DNA of 64,000 nucleotides from an uncultured Eubacteriales bacterium (GTDB taxonomy: Bacteria; Bacillota; Clostridia; Christensenellales; Borkfalkiaceae). Below the pieces are notes generated by a model that was given only the letters and a program-made list of their open reading frames with translations, was not told the DNA's origin and searched no databases. How positions within the stretch are numbered: the first letter of the stretch is position 1; each line of letters starts with the position of its first letter. Of this stretch, positions 34,701-41,046 are shown piece by piece. The DNA is taken from NCBI GenBank assembly GCA_905209085.1, contig CAJLRM010000001.1:124001-188000 (forward strand), given 5' to 3'. The translations under genes were made by a program, and so were the position numbers.

Positions 34701-35115
34701 CGAAGCCTCGGAAAGAAAAGCCCTCCAAAGAACAGAACGCCGCGAAAAACAGGACGTGTCCCAAAGCGAAAAACGCCGCGCCGACGGTAAAATCGAAATT
34801 GAGCACAATGTCGCCCGTGCAGGCGAACGCCTGCCCCAAAAGGAGCAGACGGCGATAGGAAACGCCGCGCTTTTCTTTGTCCCTTGCCTCGGAAAAGCAG
34901 ACGTTGAACACACAGCAAAGCAAGAAGAGCACACTGGCGACGGATTTTAAAGAATCTTGCAGCGGCTTGCTCTGCGACCAATATTTCGAACTAAGATAAA
35001 GCCCGCCGAAAAACAGAATACAGACCAAAAATACGGCGTTTACGGCAATCGGCGTTTTAAGCGGCGGGATCTCCCTCGTCAGGCGGCGTTCGGCCGCTTT
35101 TTCACGGGAACTCAT
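31735..35115 (-). CDS. Three-domain fusion: YhhN/TMEM86 lysoplasmalogenase + iron alcohol dehydrogenase + ALDH3-type aldehyde dehydrogenase
   Basis: 1126 residues, three parts. Residues 20-255: eight-helix YhhN/TMEM86 domain (GDIVLNF near 101, LGHVLF near 118, LSDLML near 207). The family cleaves the vinyl-ether of lysoplasmalogens, releasing a fatty aldehyde. Residues 265-655: iron-type alcohol dehydrogenase with GGGSAMD (371-377), PTTAGTGSE and metal ligands D470, H474, H539, H553. Residues 660-1126: aldehyde dehydrogenase of class 3 (MSPWNYP, FTGS, E879, catalytic C913 in GQTCVAP, and GMGSYHGKKGF). All catalytic residues are present. Start: the ATG at 35115 follows AGGAG; a TTG 24 bases upstream lies too close to the transcription start. 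Own promoter at 35153-35181. Proposed job (inference): plasmalogen breakdown with on-chain reduction or oxidation of the aldehyde. The domain order differs from AdhE (ALDH-ADH). Confidence 0.9.
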   Translation of the reverse strand: MSSREKAAERRLTREIPPLKTPIAVNAVFLVCILFFGGLYLSSKYWSQSKPLQDSLKSVASVLFLLCCVFNVCFSEARDKEKRGVSYRRLLLLGQAFACTGDIVLNFDFTVGAAFFALGHVLFFAAFCSLEGFSFRGFAAFLAVAALSFCLLRFYRGFDFKGLEVVVYAYAVVISCMLGKAFSVAASPILDKRVRGFVLFGALLFYLSDLMLVFHQFGGGGRLFDGLCLSLYYPAEFLLAVSVLAVSAYGLTKEEKPVSKMPFLRRLYCRSYQTVFRLAIPFLPYRRPQILHTVSETADVLKKAGADKVLLVTDAGIYAAGLTKEFESVCAKENIDVFIYKDTVANPTVSDVEKAHTMYELNECKAIVAFGGGSAMDCAKAAGARAVNPKKPLSKMKGVLHIFRRLPLLIAVPTTAGTGSETTLAAVITDDATRHKYPINAFCLIPRYALLDEKVTFALPPFFTATTGMDALTHAVEAYIGNSTTRETRAAAEEAVRLIFRYLPRAYADGKDAEARKGMQRAAYLAGVAFTKSYVGYVHAVAHSLGGKYNIPHGLANAVILPYFLKEYGLNAALRLAALAIKSGVADPGGDFKGAAEKFIRRIEELNESMGIPRTLSGIRAEDVPELAAFADAEANPLYPVPKLMTKKELEVMYFKISDHEGFPVDKEGKPDFDEALQRQKRFFQSGVTLNPAYRVCALKALYNAVKDAEGEINEALKADLGKSAFESYMCEVGMTLSEISYMIGHVRRFSKKKRVKTPLAQFASKSFIQKSPYGTVLIMSPWNYPFMLAMEPLADALAAGNTAIVKPSAYSPNVSRVLKDLIARTFPSEYVTVATGGRAENAKLLEMKFDKIFFTGSVGVGKEVMKKAAENLVPVTLELGGKSPCIVDETANLALAAKRIVFGKYLNLGQTCVAPDYVYVAANIKDAFLTEVKRQITAQYGKDPLKEDTYGKIVNRKHFDRISALIDGKKVVFGGGRDEASLQIEPTVLDGVTWADEVMGEEIFGPVMPVLTFERMDEVIEEVNARPSPLALYLFSSDKRTISRVLERCRFGGGCVNDTIIHLATSEMAFGGFGASGMGSYHGKKGFECFTHEKSIVDKKTFIDLPMRYRPYKKFNEKLLRFFLK

Positions 35116-35152
35116 TTTCCGGGAAATTCTCCTTTTCAAATCGTTTTACGCC

Positions 35153-35181
35153 ATTATACCCCTCCCGATTCTTATCGTCAA
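35153..35181 (-). promoter_or_regulatory. Promoter of the fusion enzyme
   Basis: Minus strand TTGACG, 17-base spacer, TATAAT, about 38 bases before the ATG at 35115. Confidence 0.75.
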
Positions 35182-35248
35182 GGACGGAAAGGCAGAAAAT
35201 GACAGTTTGCCGCTTTTTGTATCATTTCTATTTTTCGCCGTATTTTTA

Positions 35249-35287
35249 TAAAAAAAATGCTTTTCGCCCGAAATCGGACAAAAAGCA
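35249..35287 (-). terminator. Terminator of trxA
   Basis: TGCTTTT/AAAAGCA outer stem with a paired inner part, followed by TTTTTTTT on the minus strand. Confidence 0.75.
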
Positions 35288-35297
35288 CCGCCGCGCG

Positions 35298-35612
35298 TCA
35301 GAGATTCTTTTCGATAAAATCTTTCAGCGTTTCCTCGGGAATGAAGCCGAGATGATTCGCCGCCGGCTGTCCCTTTTTGAAGAGAATGATATTGGGAATG
35401 GACGTAATGCCGTACTTGACGGCGGCATCCTCGTTTTCGTCCACGTCCAGTTTCACGAACACAGCTTTGTCTTCCAGCTTGTCCGAAACGTCCTCGAATA
35501 CGGGCGCCAGCATTCTGCACGGTCCGCACCACGTCGCCCAAAAATCGCACACGACGGGTTTGTCCCCTTGGATGAGTTCTTCGAGTTCCTGTGAAGTTAC
35601 ATATTTTACCAT
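35298..35612 (-). CDS. trxA: Thioredoxin
   Basis: 104 residues, normal length. Cytoplasmic dithiol-disulfide carrier. Active site WCGPC with cysteines C29 and C32, buried Asp D23, and the cis-proline in TSIPNI. GGAG seven bases before the ATG at 35612. It follows hisS on the same strand after 68 bases and ends with its own terminator. Confidence 0.95.
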   Translation of the reverse strand: MVKYVTSQELEELIQGDKPVVCDFWATWCGPCRMLAPVFEDVSDKLEDKAVFVKLDVDENEDAAVKYGITSIPNIILFKKGQPAANHLGFIPEETLKDFIEKNL

Positions 35613-35680
35613 GATTTTTCTCCTTTATCTTTATTCGGTATGGTTATTTTGCGCATTTTCCGCCGATAAACAGCGCGGAA

Positions 35681-36931
35681 TTATCTTTTTTCGAAATAGC
35701 TTACGGCTTCGGCAAAAGGCACGGATTCGCTCGTCGAAGTCGCCATGCACTTGACGTTCATGACGCCCGTTTCCAATTCGTTGCCGCCGATGACCGCCAC
35801 ATATTTCGCGCCGATCTTATCCGCGTATTTGAACTGCGCCTTCAAAGAGCGTTCCATGTGGTCGATTTCCGTATAGACGCCCTTTTCGCGGAGCCGGACG
35901 GCAAGCTCGAACGCCTTTTTGCGGCAGACGGAATCCATGCCCGCGATATAGACGACGGGAGAATCGGCCTCGGGAATCTTCACGCCCGTCGCCTCCATGA
36001 CGAGAAGCAGCCTCTCGATTCCCACCGCAAACCCGACCGCCGGCGTAGCCGACCCGCCGATTTCCCCGATCAGTCCGTCGTATCTGCCGCCGCCGCACAC
36101 CGTCCCCTGCGCTCCGATATCCTCGGACACAAACTCGAACACGGTGCGGGTGTAATAGTCCAGTCCGCGGACGATGCGGGGATCGATTTCGTACTCGATG
36201 CCCGCGAGCGCAAGACACTCCTTCAAATTTTCGAAGTGCTCCCTGCATTCGGGGCAGAGATAGTCCAAAATGACGGGTGCATCCTTGTTGATGGCGCGGC
36301 AGCTTTCTTCCTTGCAGTCGAGAAGCCGGAGCGGATTCTTTTCGAAACGGGCCTGACAATCGCGGCAAAGCTCGTGAAGGCGCGGCGCGAAATATTCTTT
36401 CAAAGCCTTGTTATACGCGGCGCGGCACGTGGGACAGCCGATGGAATTGATATGCAGTTTTACGTTCAGTCCCAATTTTTTCAGGAGCGAATCGGCGAGG
36501 GAGATCACTTCCGCGTCCGTATCCGCGCCCTTGGCGCCGAACACTTCCACGCCGAACTGGTGAAACTCTCTGAGCCGCCCCGCCTGCGGACGCTCGTAGC
36601 GGAAGGCGGGAATGAGATAGTACATCTTCGCGGGCAGAACGCCGTTTCCCATGCCGTTTTCGATAAACGACCGCGCCGCGCCCGCCGTGCCCTCGGGCTT
36701 TAAGGTGATAGACCTGTCCCCTTTGTCGCGGAAGGTATACATTTCTTTGGTGACGATGTCCGTCGTATCGCCTACGCCGCGCAGAAAAAGCTCGGTGTGT
36801 TCGAATACGGGAGTGCGGATTTCTTTGAGGTTAAAAAGCTTTGCCGTTTCGCGCGCGACGCCCTCCACGTACTGCCACTTATAGGAATCTGCGGGCAGAA
36901 CGTCTTTCGTGCCCTTGGGTATGTTTATCAT
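35681..36931 (-). CDS. hisS: Histidyl-tRNA synthetase
   Basis: 416 residues, class II synthetase. Starts with the typical KGTKDVLP. Motif 2 is in RYERPQAGRLREFHQFGVEVFG (residues about 111-132), histidine-binding segments are GLDYYTRTVFE and GGGRYDGL, and a C-terminal anticodon-binding domain follows. A cysteine-rich insertion (about 165-235, several CxxC pairs) occurs in bacterial HisS of this group. GGA-type site before the ATG at 36931. The leader contains two hairpins but no T-box consensus was found. Confidence 0.95.
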   Translation of the reverse strand: MINIPKGTKDVLPADSYKWQYVEGVARETAKLFNLKEIRTPVFEHTELFLRGVGDTTDIVTKEMYTFRDKGDRSITLKPEGTAGAARSFIENGMGNGVLPAKMYYLIPAFRYERPQAGRLREFHQFGVEVFGAKGADTDAEVISLADSLLKKLGLNVKLHINSIGCPTCRAAYNKALKEYFAPRLHELCRDCQARFEKNPLRLLDCKEESCRAINKDAPVILDYLCPECREHFENLKECLALAGIEYEIDPRIVRGLDYYTRTVFEFVSEDIGAQGTVCGGGRYDGLIGEIGGSATPAVGFAVGIERLLLVMEATGVKIPEADSPVVYIAGMDSVCRKKAFELAVRLREKGVYTEIDHMERSLKAQFKYADKIGAKYVAVIGGNELETGVMNVKCMATSTSESVPFAEAVSYFEKR

Positions 36932-36959
36932 AATGATGTCCTTTCCGTATATTCTCTGA

Positions 36960-37019
36960 GCCGCAGAAATCGGCTGCGGCAGAATCGTGCTGTATTCGTC
37001 CGAAACCGTTTCTTCGGAC
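36960..37019 (-). promoter_or_regulatory. Two hairpins in the hisS leader
   Basis: GCCGCAG/CTGCGGC with a 7-base loop (36960-36980) and GTCCGAA/TTCGGAC with an 8-base loop (36998-37019). Neither has a T-run. The T-box signature AGGGTGGNACCGCG was looked for and not seen. Confidence 0.35.
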
Positions 37020-37428
37020 GCCCTCTTGCAATTTTTTCGTAAATCTTATAAAATCGACGGGGCAGGGTTGCGGCGAAGTCAATTTTTCTCCGTTTTATTA
37101 CCAAGAATCCCTCATACGAATTCGGAAAACCGACGAAGGATAAAAGCGCAGACCGCAGACCTTTTCCGCTTCCTCTTGCCGCCCTATCCGCCCGGACTCG
37201 GCACGGCAGGAAAAAGCAAGAACAAAAAAAATTTTCAGCTTCTTTTGCGGAATTCTCCACATCCCGCCCGAAAACGACGGGCAAAGCGCAAAGTTTTTCT
37301 GTTCCCTCTCCGCTTATCTTCCGTCCGAAACAGGCGCGGGGAGTATAGGACAAAAATCCGCGCGCTTTTCCGCCCTTTTCGCTCCCCTTTAAGCCCGAAG
37401 AAAGAAGCCGACCCGACGCGATTTGACT
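37020..37428. other. hslU-hisS intergenic region
   Basis: About 400 bases, no gene-like frame. No clear terminator for hslU was found, so hslU transcripts may continue into hisS. Confidence 0.45.
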
Positions 37429-38745
37429 TTATAGCACGTATTTTTTAAGATCTCTGTCGCCCGTCAGTTTGCTCAAATGCTCGTCGACGTATTGCGCGGT
37501 GATATTGAGGGTGACGGTAGGATAGTCCCCGCCGCCCGCGTTGAAGGAAATATCTTCGAGCAGGTATTCCATGACGGTATGCAGCCTGCGCGCGCCGATG
37601 TCCTCGCTGGTGGCGTTGAGGTCCACGGAAATCTCCGCGATACGCTCGATCGCCTCGGGAGTGAAATGCAGGTCGATATTATCCACGCCCAGCAATTTTT
37701 CGTATTGAAAGGTGAGCGAATTTTCCGTTTCCGTCAGAATTCTCACGAAATCCTCTTTTTTCAGACTGCTCAATTCCACGGAAACGGGGAATCTGCCTTG
37801 AAGTTCGGGGATCAGATCCTCTATCGACGACACGTGGAAGGCGCCCGCCGCGATAAAGAGGATGAAATCCGTCTTGACGGGCCCGTATTTCGTCACCACG
37901 GTGGAGCCTTCGACGATAGGCAGGATGTCCCTCTGTACGCCCTCGCGCGAAACGTCCGCGCCGTTTTGGTTTCCTTTCCCCGCGATTTTATCGATCTCGT
38001 CGATAAATACGATGCCGTCGTTTTCCGCGCGGTACAGCGCCTCGGCTTTTACGGAATCGTCGTCCACCAGTTTGGACGCTTCCTCTTCGAGCGCTATCTC
38101 CATCGCTTCCTTGACGGTCAGCTTGCGCTTTTTGCGCTTTTCCTTGAACATATCCCCGAAAATGCTGCCGATGCTGATGGACGCGCCGCCGGGAATCAAC
38201 TCCATCGCCTGCGGAATATCGCTGACCTCCATTTCGACGACGACGTTGTCGTAGGTGCCCTTTCTCAATCCTTCCAAAAGGTTTGCCTCGAAAATTTCCT
38301 TGGGCGTTTCGCCCCTGTCCTCTTTCTTGATTTCGGTAAGCACCCGCAGGATACGCTTTTCGGCGGCGTCCGTCGCTTTCGCCCGGACCTCCTCTTCCTT
38401 TTCGGATTTGACGAGGCGATAGGCGCACTCCGCGAGATCCCGGATCATGCCCTCGACGTCCTTGCCGACGTATCCCACTTCCGTGTACTTGGTGGCTTCC
38501 ACCTTGACGAACGGCGCCTTGACGAGCTTGGCGAGCCGCCTTGCGATTTCCGTTTTGCCCACGCCCGTAGGTCCTTTCATGATGATGTTTTTCGGCGTGA
38601 TCTCTTCGCGCACCTCGGCGGGAAGCTGAGCGCGGCGATAGCGGTTTCTCAAAGCGATCGCCACCGCCTTTTTCGCGTCGTCCTGACCGATGATGTATTT
38701 ATCCAATTGATTGACTATCTGTTTGGGGGACAGATCCATGATCAT
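37429..38745 (-). CDS. hslU: ATPase subunit HslU of the HslUV protease
   Basis: 438 residues. AAA+ unfoldase feeding HslV. Walker A GPTGVGKT (58-65), substrate pore motif YVG in TEVGYVGKD, the I-domain (about 110-240), Walker B GIVFIDEIDKI, sensor GAFHVSS and the C-terminal LKKYVL tail that inserts into HslV. The ATG at 38745 overlaps the hslV stop (ATGA); the ATG two codons on has better spacing (10 bases) from GGAGG, so the start is uncertain by two residues. Operon with hslV. Confidence 0.96.
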   Translation of the reverse strand: MIMDLSPKQIVNQLDKYIIGQDDAKKAVAIALRNRYRRAQLPAEVREEITPKNIIMKGPTGVGKTEIARRLAKLVKAPFVKVEATKYTEVGYVGKDVEGMIRDLAECAYRLVKSEKEEEVRAKATDAAEKRILRVLTEIKKEDRGETPKEIFEANLLEGLRKGTYDNVVVEMEVSDIPQAMELIPGGASISIGSIFGDMFKEKRKKRKLTVKEAMEIALEEEASKLVDDDSVKAEALYRAENDGIVFIDEIDKIAGKGNQNGADVSREGVQRDILPIVEGSTVVTKYGPVKTDFILFIAAGAFHVSSIEDLIPELQGRFPVSVELSSLKKEDFVRILTETENSLTFQYEKLLGVDNIDLHFTPEAIERIAEISVDLNATSEDIGARRLHTVMEYLLEDISFNAGGGDYPTVTLNITAQYVDEHLSKLTGDRDLKKYVL

Positions 38746-39359
38746 TTATCCTCCTTTTTTTCGTCCGCTTTTTTCGCGCGGGATTTTTTGGGCGGGTTTT
38801 CCGAAATTTCTTCCGCTTTTCTGCCCACCGTTTCGCAGCGGATATTGTCGTTTGTGAACACGCAGATCTCCGACGCGATTTTGAGCGCCTTTTTGGCGAT
38901 CGTTTCCGCGTCGTAATCCGTTTCCGCGTACAGCGCGCGCGCCGCGGCGAGGGCGTAATTGCCGCCGCTTCCTATCGCGCAGACGCCGCCGTCCGGCTCG
39001 ATGACCTCGCCCGTGCCCGATAAAATGAGCAGGGTGTTTTCGTCCGCCGTAATCATCATGGCGTCCAGTTTTCTGCCGATTTTATCGCTGCGCCAAAGGT
39101 CGGCGAGTTCCACCGCCGAACGCATCAGATTGCCGGCAAACTTATTCAGCATTCCCTCGAATCGTTCGGAGAGGGAAAAGGCGTCCGTCACCGAGCCTGC
39201 AAAGCCCAGAATGACCTTTCCGCCGTAAATGCGGCGCACTTTCACCGCCGAGTTTTTGAATATCACCGATTCGCCCATCGTCACTTGCCCGTCGCCCGCT
39301 ATTGCCGTGACGCCGTCCTTTTTCACGGCGCAAATCGTCGTGCCTCTGAATTCTATCAT
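38742..39359 (-). CDS. hslV: Peptidase subunit HslV (ClpQ)
   Basis: 205 residues. Threonine protease of the proteasome beta family. The mature N-terminal Thr is T7 after a short propeptide (MIEFRG), followed by TICAVKKDG; the AGDGQVT, GFAGS and IGSGGNYALAAARAL motifs are present. The usual length is about 175-180. The extra 25-30 residues form a Lys/Glu-rich tail (KKSRAKKADEKKEDK), not part of the known fold. AGG precedes the ATG. Genes upstream are trmFO and topA, the common Bacillota order without xerC. Confidence 0.95.
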   Translation of the reverse strand: MIEFRGTTICAVKKDGVTAIAGDGQVTMGESVIFKNSAVKVRRIYGGKVILGFAGSVTDAFSLSERFEGMLNKFAGNLMRSAVELADLWRSDKIGRKLDAMMITADENTLLILSGTGEVIEPDGGVCAIGSGGNYALAAARALYAETDYDAETIAKKALKIASEICVFTNDNIRCETVGRKAEEISENPPKKSRAKKADEKKEDK

Positions 39360-39473
39360 AATTACCTCTTCTTTATTTTAGGCTCTTCGCAAAATATTTT
39401 TTAGGCGAATACCGCAGTCCTGCTTCCGACGCACGGCGTTTTGTGCGCGGGAGGTCCGCATTTTTTCTCCCCT

Positions 39474-40799
39474 TCAAAACGACAGTTCCCGCATGGCGGC
39501 GAGAGCGCGCTCCGCAAGCGCTTGATAGCGTTCCCTTTTGTCCCTGATCTTTTCGCCGAGCGGCGCCAGAATTCCGAAATTGGCGTTCATGGGCTGAAAA
39601 TCCCTGTTCGGCGTAGAAATGTATGTTTCCAACGCGCCGCACACCGTCCGACTGTCGAACGCGCGCGCCCTTCGTCCCGATATTTTATCCGCCAGATGAA
39701 CGGCGGCGAGCAGCCCGCTGGCGGCGCTCTCCACATATCCCTCGACGCCCGTCATCTGCCCCGCGAAATAGAGCCTCTCATTATTCTTAAACGAAAAATC
39801 CCTGTTTAAAACATCGGGGGACTGTATATACGTATTTCTGTGCATGACGCCGTAACGCAGATACTCGGCGCGATGCAGGGCGGGAATGAGCGAGAACACC
39901 CGCTTTTGTTCGGGAAATTTAAGATTTGTCTGACACCCCACGAGATTGTACGCGGTGCCCGCTTCGTTTTCTTTGCGGAGCTGCAAAACGGCGTAAGGGC
40001 GCCTTCCGTCCTCCCCGCACAGTCCCACGGGCTTCAAGGTGCCGAAGCGCAGGGTGTCCTTTCCCCGCGAGGCCATGATCTCTACGGGCATACAGCCCTC
40101 GAAGACGTCCCGCTTTTCAAACTCCCGCAAAGTCGCGCGTTCCGCCCTTAAAAGCTCTTCCACGAAACGTTCGTATTCCTCTTTCGTCATCGGACAATTG
40201 ATGTAATCGCCCGTGCCCTTGCCGTAACGGTCCCCCGTAAACGCCCGCTCCATATCGATGCTGTCTGCGGCGACGATGGGCGCGGAAGCGTCGTAAAAAT
40301 GCAGCCCGCCCCCCGTCTTTTTTTCTATATCCGCCGCCAAGGCGTCCGAAGTCAGCGGTCCCGTGGCGATGACGGTATAGACGTTCCCGCCCGTACTCTC
40401 GTCGGGCAGCGCGACGACTTCCTCTTCGAGGATGGAAAGATTCGGACAGGCGCGCAGCTTGTCCGTGACGTATTTTGCAAATTTGTCCCTGTCCACGGCG
40501 AGCGCCGCGCCCGCGGGCACGGAAGTCTTGTCCGCGGCTTCGACGACGAGGGAGCCTAAAATGCGCATCTCTTCCTTCAAAAGACCGCAGGCATTGGAAT
40601 GCGCGTCGTTGCTTTTTAGAGAATTGGAGCAGACGAGTTCGCAAAAGTCCGCGCTGTGATGCGCGGGCGTAAACTTTTTCGGCTTCATGTCGACGAGCTG
40701 CGTCCGTATTCCGTTTTTCGCGAGATAATACGCCGCTTCGCTGCCCGCCAGCCCGCCGCCTACGACGCGCACCGAGGGCGCGGAAGTCGAATTTTCCAT
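39474..40799 (-). CDS. trmFO: tRNA (uracil-54-C5)-methyltransferase TrmFO
   Basis: 441 residues. Folate- and FAD-dependent methylation of U54 in tRNA to ribothymidine. FAD dinucleotide motif VVGGGLAGSEAA (11-22), catalytic-region CELVCSNSLKS with conserved cysteines (about 53-57), C-terminal GQMTGVEGYVESAASG. GGAGG eight bases before the ATG at 40799. Between topA and hslV as in many Bacillota. Confidence 0.96.
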   Translation of the reverse strand: MENSTSAPSVRVVGGGLAGSEAAYYLAKNGIRTQLVDMKPKKFTPAHHSADFCELVCSNSLKSNDAHSNACGLLKEEMRILGSLVVEAADKTSVPAGAALAVDRDKFAKYVTDKLRACPNLSILEEEVVALPDESTGGNVYTVIATGPLTSDALAADIEKKTGGGLHFYDASAPIVAADSIDMERAFTGDRYGKGTGDYINCPMTKEEYERFVEELLRAERATLREFEKRDVFEGCMPVEIMASRGKDTLRFGTLKPVGLCGEDGRRPYAVLQLRKENEAGTAYNLVGCQTNLKFPEQKRVFSLIPALHRAEYLRYGVMHRNTYIQSPDVLNRDFSFKNNERLYFAGQMTGVEGYVESAASGLLAAVHLADKISGRRARAFDSRTVCGALETYISTPNRDFQPMNANFGILAPLGEKIRDKRERYQALAERALAAMRELSF

Positions 40800-41046
40800 A
40801 GTGAATCCCTCCGAACACCTTTTTTCCTAAAAACCCGCGCACGGCAAACCGTTTTCGGCGGAACGCTCCCGCGAGCCAAAACTATCGGACGCGGCAAGTC
40901 GAGAAAAGTCCGCTTTTTTCCAAAAAGACGCGGCGCAAAGAGTCGGGAAATCCCCCTCTTTTTTCTTTCACAGGCGGGCGCCGCCGCGTGCAATCGTTCT
41001 CTTTCGAAAAGATCTTGCCGCCTTTGTTCGCTGCCCGCCTCTGTCT

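Noticed and set aside
32239..34950. 904-codon open frame opposite the fusion enzyme
   Set aside because: Antisense shadow of a clear coding gene; His/Arg-rich without domains, typical of GC-biased third positions on the other strand.
36932..37428. T-box riboswitch before hisS
   Set aside because: The conserved AGGGTGGNACCGCG element was not found on the minus strand.
37477..38916. 480-codon plus-strand frame over hslU
   Set aside because: Shadow frame; hslU on the minus strand has every family motif.
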